Shown here: piece after piece, positions 21,737 through 33,398 of the stretch
Layout of the letters: every line of letters starts with the position of its first letter
Position numbering within the stretch: the stretch's first letter is position 1
Assembly: GCA_023014365.1 (NCBI GenBank)
Contig: JAEBUN010000001.1
Location: 3,782,001-3,846,000, forward strand
Length of the DNA stretch: 64,000 bases
DNA from: Lepiota brunneoincarnata
Taxonomy: Eukaryota > Basidiomycota > Agaricomycetes > Agaricales > Agaricaceae
Direction of reading: 5' to 3'
Made by a program: the position numbers and the translations under genes
The notes under the pieces: model-generated
Seen by the model: only the letters and a program-made list of their open reading frames with translations
What the model was told of the DNA's origin: nothing
Database searches by the model: none

Positions 21737-24700
21737 TACATGAGAGAGCCAACAGCATTCATGTAAGGGATATTAACCATCTTTTGCTTTTCCTCTGGAG
21801 TTTTTGGACAGTCATCTAGTGTAAGGACCTTATTAGGTATCATGGGTGTTGTTTGTGGTCTGCACTCTGTCATTCCAAACTCTTCCAACTTCTTTAGAAT
21901 ATATTGACATTGTCCCAATGTCAATATGTGCTGTTGCCTATCTCATTTGATTTCAACACCCAATAAGAATGATGTTTCACCTAGGTCCCTCAATTTGAAA
22001 TGTGAAGATAATTCCTCCACAAACTGGTCCATTTTCTCAACAGGTTTTGATGCAATTGTGATGTCATCCACAAACACAGGGACAATTACCTGTACATCAT
22101 CCCAGGCATAGAGGTAAACTGATGGATCACTGTGCAACCTATGGAAATTCATCCCTTCCATTACAGTTGCAAGTTTTTCACTCCGCAGATGAGGTAACTG
22201 CTTTAACCCATATAGGGACTTGTTCAGTTTACAAATATACTCTGAACCCCCTTGCTCAAACCCTTCTGGCTGCTTCATATATACTTCAGCATTAATATCA
22301 CTATTGATAAAAGCATGAGATATGTCCACAGTGCACAGATTTAGGTCTTCAATAGCAGCCAGAGCAAGTATAGTTTGATGGTACTCTGATGCATAGTTGA
22401 TGCAAAGGTTTCAAAATAATCTTGTCCTGGTCGCTGACTAAATCCCTTTGCTACAATACAGGCTTTGTAATGCTCTATAAAGCCATCTGCATTGTGTTTA
22501 ACCTTGAACACCCATTTAGACCCAATTGCTTTCTCCCCTGGAGGCAGTGGTACATGTGACCAAGTTCCATTTGTGAGGTGGGCATTAATCTCCTCCAGTG
22601 CTGCCCCATGCCATTTATCACCCTCACCATTTGGTCACTCTAATGCCTCAGAGTATGACTGTGGTTCCATCTCTTGGCTAAACTGAGTATTCTGTTGCTC
22701 ATCCTCTGATTCTGAGTCAGTGACCAGTGGTTTAGGCTCTCTATGCTTCCAATATCCTAGTGGGCATGCCACATTCTGTTTGGGCTTTCGAATAGCAATT
22801 GGTCTAGAGTCAATTTCAGGTTCACTTGGTAGGCCTTCTCTGATGTCATCATCCAGTTTATCATTTGCTTCAACTTGTCCAGTTGGTGGTATTTGTACAC
22901 ATGGAGTCAATGGGTCAGTGAGTGGTACCAGGATTGGTTCAGGGGCTGGTGGAACAGGTTCTTTATCATTTATATCATTAGGTTGCAATTGGTGATGGAG
23001 AGGACCATTTAAACCAACACACTCATCAAACTCTGCACATTCACTGATAACTGTTTTCTTTGTAACAGGATTGTAAAATTTCCACCCCTTATATCCTTCA
23101 GGATACCCAATGAATACACACTTTTCCATATGACTTCCAAGTGGTGACCTTTTATCCTTTTGGATATCGACATATGCTATACACCCCCAAACTCTAAGAT
23201 GACTGACATCAGGTTTCTTGCCATACCATGCCTCATATGGTGTCATACTTGGCAGTACAGATGTGGGACAGTGATTCCAAACATAAACAAGTGCAGCAAG
23301 ACATTCCCCCCAGTACCCCTTTGACAGATTAGCTTCTGAGATCATAGCTGTGATCCTTTCATTAAGTGTTCTGTTTGCTCATTCAGCAACACCATTTTGT
23401 TGTGGCCTATTTCGCACAGTATATTGTCTAGCAATGCCACAATCATCAAGGAACTTGATAAAGTTTGATCCCATATATTCACCCCCTTTGTCACATCGGA
23501 AGGTTTTCAGAGTGTGTCCAGTTTGATTTTCTGCAAACACCTTAAACCACTTGAATGCATCAAATACATCACTCTTTCTCTTTAAGGGTATGACAACCAG
23601 AAATTGAGAGAAGTCATCAATAAATGTAACCCAATAATTGAAACCACCCAATGATGTTACTGATACTTGGTGAAGATCAGAGTGAACAAGTTCCAATGAC
23701 TGTGATGCTCTATGCTCTGAAGGGGGGAATGGGTTTGCATGCATTTTTCCTGCTAGACATGGCTCACAGATTGGATCAGGCTTCTCAGATGAGCTTACTG
23801 TCATTCCACTAACTATGTCACTTTTGATCATCTGTTTGATGTCCTCATAGTTGTAATGCCCAAGCCATTTATGCCACAGAGGTAGATTCAGAGGGAGAGT
23901 TGATGCAATATGAACATTTTCTATATTTTCTACAGTAGAACCATCAAGATAACCAGTAGTACCTTTAACTGAACCAGTAAATAGTAATTGGTCTTTTTGG
24001 AAGAACTGTAGTTTATCAAGAGAAATGTGAACATCAATCCCTTTATGAAGAGTTAGGTATAGAACAGCAAGAAGATTACTCCATAATGCCAGAACATGTA
24101 GTACTCTGGTAAATTCAACATCTCTTTCTAATTGTCCATTAATAACTGGTCTGAAGATAACACGTCCAATACCCTCTGAATATACAATACTGTTGTCCGC
24201 AAGTCAAACAGGAACTCTAAATGGAGTGTAATCTTGTAACCAGCTTTTATGAGGGGTCATATGAGAAGAGGCCCCTGTGTCTATAATCCAATGGAAACTA
24301 TTAAATGATGTAAAGCATGCCTCAAAACCAGAAAGAGTACTTGCCACATGAGCCGACTCTGGCATCTTCTCCCCACTTTCCTCAACTCTGTGTGCCTCTG
24401 CTGTATTTGTCCCAACTTTGTCTTTGCGATCATGACACACTCTCGCAATATGCCCCACTTTGCCACAGACATAGCAAGTGACTACAACCCCTGGTGTCTT
24501 TGGTTTCCACTTTTTCTTTCCTCCAAAGCCTCCCACCATTGCCTGATTGGCTATCTCTGTTTGCTTTTGATGATTGAGGTCCTCATTTCAGAAGGCAGCA
24601 AGGACAGTTGACTTGGTCAATTTGTCCTGTAGTAGTAGTGCTGTTGACAGGTGCACATAGTCCTCTGGTAATGCTCGAATCAACACCATGCATTGTAGTT

Positions 24701-25301
24701 CTTCATCAAGATTGGTAATGGTGAACTTGGTAGGACATAAATCCTGTATAGTTGCCATTGCCTTCTCTATTTGTGTCCCCAGATCAACTAATGATTCCTC
24801 ATCATTCATACAAATGGAGAAGAGATCATCATATGCATTGAATTGAGCCCCAGGTTTCTTGGACTAATGCACCACCTCAAGCTTCTTCCACATTTCAACT
24901 GGATCCCCCACTAAATCTTGAACATGCACCCTCTGGTCACAATCCAGTAACAGATATATGTCATCAGCAGCCTTTTACACCTTCAATTCCCAAGCATCTA
25001 TATTCCCCTGATCCTTTTCAGGCTTTTTCTCCTTCCCACTGACCACATTCCACAATCCCTTTGACATCAACCATGCCTGCATTTCACCTGACCACTCTCC
25101 ATAGTTGGAGTTGGTAAGAGGTGTAATTCTAGCACTGACTGAGTCAGACATAGTGATATCCAATAAATCCCCAATAAACTCGCAATAAAAGCGCAATAAA
25201 ATCGCAATAAACTTGCAACATGGTGGCAATAAGCCAATAGTCACAGTAGCAGCAATATGTAGCAGTATCCCCAACAATCAATGATTAAAATGGTGTAGAG
25301 C

Positions 25302-25316
25302 CAGGGCCCATAACCT
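25302..25316 (-). other. Copia primer-binding site
   Basis: The minus strand reads GGTTATGGGCCCTGG directly after the 5' LTR. This is complementary to the anticodon-loop half of initiator Met-tRNA (..GGGCCCATAACC), the half-tRNA primer known for Copia and Ty5-like elements. Confidence 0.75.
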
Positions 25317-25653
25317 GTTGAACTGAGTAGAGTCAATAGTATCAGTGACACACTGATCGCTAGTCACTAGCTCAAGTTGATCAACAATCACTGATGTATT
25401 CACACATTGTTAATAATAGTGTGATTTGATAAGCCCACTGATTTGGTCAAGTGTAAAGGTTCTTTGTATGTAACTCCCCTTCACATAATAGGATTTGGCT
25501 ATTCTAAGGTCCCATCCTGTCAAAATGGACATGAGGCGTGAAACTTGGTGTCCACTAATTGACATCCCCAAGGGATGGGTGTACATAACAACTAATTACT
25601 TATATATTATAATTTGTTACTAACTAATAAGTGATCTGTCACTTTATTTAACA
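25317..25653 (-). repeat. Copia 5' LTR
   Basis: 337-bp partner of the LTR at 19102-19443, with small deletions and substitutions between the two. Confidence 0.93.
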
Positions 25654-27833
25654 TGCCAATCTTTAGAAATGAAGCCAACCATAATTACAGTTGCATGAAT
25701 AGATTCCCCAGCCAATGATGAAGCTGTAGGTCAACTCCAGCACAGCCAACTGCTTGAATCCTCCTTATGCCAACCTATTCAACTATGCCAATCTTCACAA
25801 CCAGCATAGTTAGGCAAATTCAAAAGGCAAGTATGAACTTCACCCTCATTAAAGACCATGATGGTGTAAAACAGAGTGACCTAATGTCAACATAGAAACT
25901 ACCTTTATCTTATAAACCACTGGACCATTATTGGACATCAGCAAAATCACACAATCACTTTCAGCCCTTCCAAAAGTGGTGCAAAGCTGGAAACCTGGAA
26001 AGGGCTCAGGGCTTTTGAAATTTAAGGGGTCTTTCTTTTCGAAGGGCATTGAAACGCTTGTTTACATCCCAAAGCTGCCCAAAAGTGCTACTGAAGGCAC
26101 TTTAAAGCCTCTGGCTTTTGTGCCAGGTTCTCATTACAGGAGCCTTGTATTTGTCCATTTAGCTTCATTCACTATGTAATCACCAGATCATTTTGCAGTG
26201 TAGGTGCTATTGACAGAACTATAGAACTACTAGAGTGGCTGAGAATTGCAGAGCATACATGAATAAATGATATATAAATCAAGTAAATACTCACAGATCA
26301 TTTCACTGACCCATCTTCCTGCTCCTCAACCTTTGCATAATAGAAAGGGTGAGTGTACTCATTGCCAGATAGAGCATACTGGCACCACTTGGCACAGTTC
26401 CCAGTATTGTTGTTCCTTCCTAGCTTGTTAGGGAAAATGTTCTTATCCAGTATATCAAGTGCTGTCTTTGTGAATTTGTGTTGCCATGCCAAAAGAAGGT
26501 CATCAGACTAGAAAAAAGATTGGGTTGACCTGTGATCACGTTAGTTAGAGCAGAATATGACAAACTTTGTCACTTACTAATTTCCTCACAACAATTGCAG
26601 GTTTTTTGTTGAAATCAATCAGCAGGAGCTCATGAGGATAGCATTGGGCAAAGATGTGGGCAATGTCTTCATCAGTGGGACATTCCCATGCTCTGAGTAT
26701 TCCAAAGAATTTGTGGAGTTGTGGGTGGTAGGCAGTATAAAAAGTTTCTTGCAGATGATGTGGTAAGTCTTCAATATGAAGATCATCCTTCTTGATATGC
26801 CTGTGAGCAATAGCAGCACTTTCTTTTGGGGGTATGAAAGAGGAAGTTGATACAGCAGCCTTGACTTTGGCAAGAGACTGAACCTGGATGTGGTGGCATC
26901 ACGAATATCTGACTTAGAAAGCTCATATCTGTTACCCGGGTTAGGGGTTCACTCTTGAGTAGCACAGGGTTCAATACAGGATGTCTATACAGACTTGGTC
27001 CTGTCCTACTAAGTGTGACTTGGAGACGATGGAGTACTATAGTCCAGCCGGTTTAGAGGCAAAGAGTTATAGGAGGCAAGAACTGTATAACACTAAGATA
27101 AGGATACAAGGTAATGTACTGTATCCTTATATACTTCTAAGTGTGGCTGTACTCCTACTATAATAGTCCGGATCAGAGTAACTGTGAGTCAGAGATAAGA
27201 AACATGAGGTGTATACTAAGAACAGTCCTTCTGATGTACACTACTGATGGTTTCAAAGTGACATGGGAATGTAAACTAAAAACAACCATCCTTCTGATGA
27301 GACTTCTGATAACAATATCAAAGTCTCACCTTTGTAATCTGCTGCTTTGATGTTCCACTGTAATGCACCCTCTCCAAGATCTCACTTGTTACAAGCCCCT
27401 TCCCAGAAGCCTCTTCTTTATCATCCTCTTCATCATCAATGAAACTGCCCTGTATGAACACATCATTTGGGACTGTCCCAGGTACTGGCATGTCACCACC
27501 ATTATTGCTCATGTCATCATCACCAAGTCCACCAACCACTGGACTTTCTTGACCACCATGCCTGCTCATGCTTTGGCTCAGCAATCAATCACTTACTTTG
27601 TTGGTATTCTCCATAGCAATACCTCCCATATGTGTTTTCCAGTCAGGGTGGACACCAATCTCAGGCTTATGTGGCCTTTTCAAAGCTTGGAGTTGAGCAG
27701 GAACACTGGCAGAAATTTTCAAGAGATGTTGGCTGTATTTAATGAAGGACACACCCTGCTGCCTTCCGCTTTATAGGCTGTGCTGAGGTTATTGTAGGTG
27801 CCAAGTTAGGACTTGAACATGATGCTGCTGCCA
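25654..27833 (-). pseudogene. Transposon-linked multi-exon gene of unknown function, main segment
   Basis: The minus strand shows convincing decayed exons: PAQLQALKRPHKPEIGVHPD (about 27700), an acidic block FIDDEEDDKEEASGKG (about 27430), then FYTAYHPQLHKFFGILRAWE with CPTDEDIAHIFAQCYPHELL (26760-26600), then LAWQHKFTKTALDILDKNIF, CAKWCQYALSGNEYTHPFYY (26500-26300). Splice signals are plausible (donor GTAAGT near 27590; acceptor TTTTTCTAG near 26510). The layout loosely recalls fungal transposon-associated DUF6532-type proteins, but I am not sure. It lies head-to-head with the Plavaka transposase and may be its accessory gene. It was split by the Copia and KH-Gag elements. An odd plus-strand frame 25931-26179 lies in one of its introns or insertions. 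Confidence 0.4.
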
Positions 27834-28174
27834 TGTTAGGGGAGGATATGGCACCAGAACCAAGTTGATATTCAGATGGTGATTGTAATCGCCACCCACA
27901 CTATATATATACATAGTGGTCTGCGCACAGACTGGGTAACCAAACACTACAGTAGCTACCAGTAATAACATACACAAACAATAAACAAACAACTAATAGT
28001 AAGAAGTCATCTACAGGTCGGGCTCAGGGATGGGGGTGGCTGAAGGCCAAGACTGGGCTTGGGCATTGGGCATTGGCTAAGAAGGCCAAGCCTGGACGTC
28101 CAACCACAGGTCCCTAGATGTACCTTGCGTAAGGGGTAGCACAATGCAGAACATACAACACCAGTCCCCTTACA
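27834..28174 (-). repeat. KH-Gag element 3' LTR
   Basis: 341-bp LTR with a TATATATA box and CACAGACTGGGTAACCAAAC in common with the three relatives in this window. Confidence 0.9.
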
Positions 28175-28222
28175 CCAGCCCCCTCTTAAGAGTTGACAAC
28201 CCAGCGACTTGGTTCCTTCATC

Positions 28223-29360
28223 CTAAAAGGCACAAGCCCAGCAGCCATCCGCTAACTGAATGATAGACCCATCCACCACAAGGGAACAGGCCATATCAAG
28301 GCAGTCAGCAGGGGCAGTAGGCATAACTCCCCAGCCCCAGGTCAAGAGGACACTGTTGACCTCCATCAGAGTCAAGGCTGGGGTAGGGGTGGCGCTTCCC
28401 ATTCGGACTGATGGGACTCTGGGAGTAGACATGCTGGAGGGGGTAGAGATGGGCATAGGGGAGCTGCACGATGGTTGCTGAGAAACCGTGGGCAAACAGG
28501 TAGGGGTAGGAGTAGATGCAGCTATGCACATAGTTGTCAATGGAACGCTGGCCAGGGTAGCAATATGAGGGGGAGTGGGTGCAACTGAAGGGGCCTGCGA
28601 GGAGGACCACGCACCTGGATGCACCCAGTCGGGGACCGGGGTGGCAGAGCAGGGGGAAACAGGGTCCATACAGGCCAGGGCAGGAGCCTGGGCTGCTCCA
28701 GGAGCAGATGGTCTGGGGGCCGGAAACCACTGTTGTCTTCTCCTTCTTCATCTTGGGAAGATGGATGTGCTTGCGCGCAATCCGTTTACCTAATACCATG
28801 AGGGCATCACCAAGTCGCTGCTCGGTCCCCCTAATAGAGATGTGGCGCTTGTTGGCACCATCCATGGCCACAGAATAGACATGGAGGTGAGCACCACTAA
28901 TGTCTGCGACCTGTTTGAGGCCGCGGCCACTGTGACCAATCATGTGACCACTCAAGCTGTCGGCGATGACAAGAGTGGTCTGATAGTGATCAGCCTGGTC
29001 TTCCTGTGGGTAGTGTGCTGAGAGTGGGGGGGTGGTAGTAGTGCCTTTCACCATGGGGCAAGTGGGGCCCAGGCAGTTAGGAGTGCGTGGGATGCCCACG
29101 GAAGTCCGCGAGCAGCCCTTTTGGGTAGTGGCCATCTGAATGACAGCTGGAGAGGGGCCGGCAGCAGCCATCAAGGTACAATCCTCGAGGGTGCGTAGGC
29201 AGGATGAGAGCAAACCGATTGAGCAGTTAAGCTTGCTAATCCAGGCCAATAAGGCCTGCGTATCCTCACCTGAGCGTGAGGGTCCTGCTGAGGCAGGGGC
29301 TGTTGTTGGTAGGACAGGCATGGTCGCTTTCTGCTTGCCTGAGGACTTTCGGCAAGGCAT
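28223..29360 (-). CDS. KH-domain Gag-like protein of a non-autonomous LTR element
   Basis: The ATG at 29360 starts MPCRKSSGKQKATMPV. Around residues 125-205 is a KH RNA-binding domain: TTLVIADSLSGHMIGHSGRG has the G-x-x-G loop of type I KH folds, followed by LKQVADISGAHLHVY and KRHISIRGTEQRLGDALMVL. The Pro/Ser/Thr-rich tail appears in two frames. From about 28700 the more protein-like frame is the other one, ending LADGCWACAF at 28223, so a one-base shift there is likely; the uninterrupted frame ends at 28305. There is no zinc knuckle. I infer that the KH domain packages element RNA in place of a nucleocapsid knuckle. Confidence 0.75.
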
Positions 29361-29439
29361 ACTGGTGGTAGAGCTGTAAACAGGGTAGGTGGGGTGCGGA
29401 GGGCTAGGGTGGCAAGTCCGTGTAGAGATCTGAATATTC

Positions 29440-29819
29440 TGTTAGGGGAGGATATAGCACCGGAACCAAGTTAATATTCAGATGGCGATTGTAATTGCCA
29501 CCCACACTATATATATACATAGTGGTCTGTGCACAGACCGGGTAACCAAACACTATGGTAGCTACCAGTAATAACATACGCAAACAATAAACAAACAACT
29601 AATAGTAAGAAGTCGTCCGTGGGTCAGGCTCGGGGATGGGGGTGGCTGAAGGCCAAGACCAGGCTCGGGCATCAGGCATTGGCTAAGAAGGCCGAGACCA
29701 GGCTCAGGCATCAGGCATTGGCTAAGAAGGCCAAGCCTGGATGTCCAACCACAGGTCCCTAGATGTACCTTGCATAAGGGGTAGCGCGACATGGAACATA
29801 CAACACCAGTCCCCTTACA
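29440..29819 (-). repeat. KH-Gag element 5' LTR
   Basis: 380 bp. Longer than its partner because a unit of about 39 bp (AGGCATTGGCTAAGAAGGCC and neighbours) is duplicated. Confidence 0.9.
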
Positions 29820-30134
29820 TGCCACTTCTTCTCTCAACATTGTTCTGCCCTTCATTCCACTCTTCCTCTTTGCATTTGGGACTGTATTACTCCCATCTAC
29901 ATCTCATTTGGTGAGTTCAAGTACAGAGAAGTCAGAAGGGCAAAAAAACTTACAAGGTTGCAATTGGGTGACAGGAGCCTGTGTACTCTGGCTACCATGC
30001 ATACTCCAGGCATGACCACAACCATGCTGGACCTTTTGAATAGCCATGACAGGTGGGTTATTTGTGTTCATCATGGCATCATGATAATTCTGACACATCT
30101 GGTCCTCCAGTTCTGCAGTGCATAGAACTGTCAT
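29820..30134 (-). pseudogene. Likely 5' exon region of the minus-strand transposon-linked gene
   Basis: A minus-strand frame begins MTVLCTAELEDQMCQNYHDA, ends near QLQPC at a good donor (GTAAGT, about 29950), and lies upstream of the KH-element insertion. It is head-to-head with the Plavaka transposase at 30391. No family was recognised. Confidence 0.35.
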
Positions 30135-30858
30135 CTCTCAAGCCTGGGTTGCAGCCTCCTGGGCTTGAGCCTTGGCCAGTCATTCACTTTGGACTTCTGC
30201 AGGTGGATGCTGAGTACACTGGTTCATGTCTGGTTTTCCAGGGTTTGCATTGCAATTTGGACAAAGATTATGTCTTCCAGCTGCAGGTTCTTCAGGTGAC
30301 ATGGGGGAATGATGAAACAGCTGAGTTAAACAATTTGATTTGATTTTTTTTTCCCCCTGATTGAAGTCATGTTTACCTTAGGCCTACTCACTTGTTGACC
30401 AATTTTGTCTCACTCTACCCACAAAATCTGGCCCCTCTCTACAGAAGAATCCATTGGCCTGCTCAATACCAATGCTCTCATCCAGGATATTCCAAATCCT
30501 GCCAAACTGAGGATGGTCTTCAATGGCACCATGATTTTGTCCATGGAGTCCCTGAACCACTCCAGTTTCGACATGTCACCACTCCTAGACCTGCCTCTCC
30601 AAGCCCAGAGTCCCCTCCAGCAGCCAACTCACCTGCTTCACCTGTACCCAGTCTCAATTCCAATTATGAGCTGCATGATGGCAGCAATGAAGGCTCCAAT
30701 ATTGAAGTCCCATTCACCAGCACATCATGATACTTTATAAACTTACATGGCCAAGATATTCAATATCATCAAGTTTTAAATGATATATTCCCCATAGTTA
30801 TTTGGATCAGAAGCTCAAGGTTGTTGACAAGAGATGCCTGTGATGCCAACAGAACACC

Positions 30859-31560
30859 TGTTATGAATAGTCCAGATTGAGAGGAACAGGAACAACTATT
30901 TGACTTTACAAGATGGGTACAGGAGACCACAGACCAGTTACGAGCACAGGAATATGAAGACAAAGAAGGGGAATATTATAACGCCATGCAGGACCTGGCA
31001 AGAGAAGCGGGAATGGAGATAACTCTGGAGGATATTCTGGAATACCCTGAGGATGAAGGGGACAGCCATGGATCAACCGATCCAACCTCTGATGTAGATG
31101 GAAGTACTGAGAGAGTGGAGAGTGAGAATGGAGGAGACTCCATGGAGATAGAATTGGGAGAAGGAGATTATGAGTCAGAGGAAAGCGATGGAACATCGCA
31201 CAGCAGTAAGAACGAGAACACTGACTCATTGTAATATAAATAACAGTAGGATGCCATCAGCTAGGATGCACATCATGGTCAAGACTGTGGAAGACCAGTA
31301 GAACAGCCCAACTACCTATAACGAGTATATAGTGTCTCATAGGTATATAAGGCCTGCACAAGTAGAGATTAAAGCCCTAAGCTTTAATCTTGTTAACAGC
31401 AGTCGTTAACCCTCTCTGCCTTAACTTGGCGTGTTCCCTTGTTATCTCATTGAGCATGATCCACTAAGCTCTGCAAGGCCAACCGTCTCGGACACCTTGT
31501 AGAGTGATTGAAGGCCATCTCCAGTTATCTTTGGATACAGAAGGAGCATGGATCATAACA
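30859..31560 (+). mobile_element. Gypsy solo LTR (old, CpG-decayed)
   Basis: 702 bp, TGTTATGAATAG..GATCATAACA, flanked by exact ACACC (30854-30858 and 31561-31565). Homologous to the 698-bp LTRs of the element at 32699-40940 but diverged throughout, with most CpG changed to TpG/CpA. It retains the coding frame from 30862 to 31234 apart from one TGA in the sixth codon, which replaces CGG. Confidence 0.95.
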
Positions 31561-32312
31561 ACACCTGTTCATATCTCAGATGGGCCTTTACCAATTCCAC
31601 ATCAACAACCCCTTCAGCATTTGGCCACAGAGAGTCAAACCAGTGCCAGCACTGGCAGGGGCAATTTCTGGCCATTCAAGGACAGTTCTGAATTTGAGAT
31701 GGCCAAGTTTATCTTTTCTCATAATGAAATGTCTGCAGGAAAGATAGATCACCTAATAGACATCCTGTCCACAATGTATGATAAACCACCACCTTTTGCT
31801 GATCACCATGAGCTGTACACTATCATTGATTCAATTAAGCAAGATGAAGCATCTTGGGACTTGTTCTTGCTCACATACAATGGTCCAAAACCCATTGAGT
31901 GTCCAATACCACTGTAGATGGACCAGGAATATGAAGTTTGGTTCAGGAACCCACTGGAGGTGATGGAGGGTATGATCAGAAACCCAGAATTCAGAAATAG
32001 TATGGACTACACACCCAAGCACATATTTTGGCAAGGAAAGTGACAATTTGGTGACCTCATGTCAGGGAATTGGGCTTGGAATCAAGTGGTATGTAATCAT
32101 CTCTCCCTATCTGACACTTCACCCACCACCACTCTCAACTGCTCTCATATTTTGTATCTAGGATACTATTGCTACAGATCCTGAAACTCATGGAGCCATG
32201 TTTGCTCCTATTGTCTTGGGCAGCAACAAAACAACAGTGTTGGTGGCAACTGGTGAAAATGACTTCTACCCTCTATATGCTTCTTTGGGCAATATTCACA
32301 ACACAACAAGGC

Positions 32313-32641
32313 TGTTAGGGAAATATAGGCACCAGAACCAAGTTGATATTCAGGTGGCAATTACAATCAACACCTGCACTATTTATGTACATAGTGGTCT
32401 GCACACAGACTGGATAACCAAACGCTACATAGACTACCAGTAATAGCACATGCAAACAATATACAAACAACTAGTAGATATACAGTCACTTGGGGATTGG
32501 ACTTGGGAATGGGGGTAGCTGAAGGCTGAGGCTGGGCTTGGGCATTGGGCATCAGCTAGAGAGGCTGAGCCCAGACACCCAACCACAGACCCCTAGATGT
32601 ACCTTGCATAAGGGGGGGCATACAATGCTAGTCCCCTTACA
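32313..32641 (-). mobile_element. Solo LTR of the KH-Gag family
   Basis: 329 bp, TGTTAGGG..CCCTTACA, flanked by AAGGC/AAGGT (one C-to-T difference). It interrupts the Plavaka transposase between SLGNIHNTTR and the following block. Confidence 0.88.
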
Positions 32642-33180
32642 AAGGTGTCCACACCAAGGAGCGATGGCTCTCATTGGTTTTTTAGCTATCCCTAAAAGTG
32701 TTATGAACAGTCCAGACCGGGAGGAACAAGAATTACTGTTCGACTTTACAAGATGGGTACAGGAGACTACAGACCAACTACGGGCACAAGAATACGAAGA
32801 CGAGGAAGGGGAATACTACACCGCCATGCAGGACCTGGCGAGAGAAGCAGGAATGGAGATAACCTTGGAGGATATATTGGAATACCCCAAGGACGAGGAA
32901 GATAACCATGGATCAACCGATCCAACCTCCGATACGGATGGAAGCACCGAGAGAATGGAGAGCGAGAATGGAGAAGACTCCATGGAGATACAATCGGGAG
33001 AAGGAGATTATGAGTCAGAGGAAAGCGATGGAACATCGCACAGCAGTAGCGGGAGTAGTGACTCATTGTAATATATATAACGCTAGGATGCCATCACCCA
33101 GGATGTGCATCATGGTCAGGACTGCGCACGACCAGTAGAACAGCCAAGTAACCTATAACGAGTATATAGCATCTCATAGG

Positions 33181-33188
33181 TATATAAG
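33181..33188 (+). promoter_or_regulatory. LTR TATA box
   Basis: TATATAAG. A start site about 30-35 bp downstream would fall at the second arm of the hairpin (33212-33218), so the transcript would begin with the sequence complementary to the primer-binding site. The same box lies at 40725 in the 3' LTR. Confidence 0.65.
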
Positions 33189-33202
33189 GCCTGTACAAGT
33201 AG

Positions 33203-33227
33203 AGATTAAAGCCTCAAGCTTTAATCT
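33203..33227 (+). repeat. Perfect LTR hairpin, 10-bp stem and 5-nt loop
   Basis: AGATTAAAGC, loop CTCAA, GCTTTAATCT. The second arm is complementary to the primer-binding site at 33399-33410. Duplicate at 40747-40771. Confidence 0.9.
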
Positions 33228-33398
33228 TGTTAACAGCGGTCGTTTACCTCTCTGCCTTAACTTGGCGTCTTCCCTCGTTATCTCATTGAGCGCGATCCAC
33301 TAAGCTCTATAAGGCCAACCGTCTCGGACACCTTGTAGAGTGATTGAAGGCCGTCTCCAGTTATCCTCGGATACAGAAGGAGCACGGATCATAACATT

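Larger units (their letters stand above)
19493..25151 (-). pseudogene. Copia Gag-Pol polyprotein, disrupted
   Basis: Order on the minus strand: Gag from ATG at 25151 (MSDSVSARITPLTNSNYGEW); zinc knuckle CYVCGKVGHIARVC (about 24450); protease WIIDTGASSHMT (about 24270); integrase with CEPCLAGKMH, HSDLHQVS, DDFSQF and the GGEYMGSNF region (23830-23380), continuing to YEAWYGKKPDVSHLRVWGC; RT with MDISHAFINSDI and FVDDI in the catalytic block (22330-21940); then, beyond the Tc1 insertion, CPDIAYAVGVLAHF and RNase H YCDADHGGDKDSCKSTTGY, TEAEYVAGNEA (20160-19493). Stop codons and frameshifts occur between blocks, for example after QQNGVAE. Codons are CpG-poor. It once encoded a full replication polyprotein and is no longer functional as read. 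Confidence 0.92.
19102..25653 (-). mobile_element. Ty1/Copia LTR retrotransposon
   Basis: LTRs of about 340 bp at 19102-19443 and 25317-25653 begin TGTT and end AACA. They are flanked by the exact 5-bp duplication TGCCA (19097-19101 and 25654-25658). Orientation is minus: the primer-binding site abuts the right LTR and a purine tract (rich in GGGGG on the minus strand) abuts the left LTR. Gag, protease, integrase, RT and RNase H come in Copia order. A Tc1 element is inserted at 20135-21736. The LTRs differ at several sites and the frames have stops, so it is not recent. Confidence 0.95.
27834..29819 (-). mobile_element. Compact LTR retrotransposon encoding only a KH-domain Gag
   Basis: LTRs at 27834-28174 (341 bp) and 29440-29819 (380 bp, with an internal duplication of about 39 bp) start TGT and end ACA. 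The element is flanked by the exact duplication TGCCA (27829-27833 and 29820-29824). A purine tract AAGAGGGGGCTGG on the minus strand abuts the left LTR, so the element reads on the minus strand. Only 1.27 kb lies between the LTRs, filled by one frame with a KH domain. There is no protease, RT or integrase, so it must use another element's enzymes. Related solo LTRs are at 32313-32641 and 59446-59766. Confidence 0.9.
32699..33396 (+). repeat. Gypsy 5' LTR
   Basis: 698 bp, TGTTATGAACAG..GATCATAACA. It contains an ATG five bases from its start with an open frame to 33071, a TATATAAG box at 33181 and a perfect hairpin at 33203-33227. Confidence 0.95.

Noticed and set aside
18300..30134. TET/JBP oxygenase gene as cargo, as known for some fungal transposons
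   Set aside because: I looked for the H-x-D and distal His/Arg pattern in the readable exons and did not see it.
32767..33066. Minus-strand 99-codon frame within the Gypsy LTR
   Set aside because: Present in each LTR but reads antisense to the ORF4 tail, whose sense frame shows synonymous change; a shadow frame.
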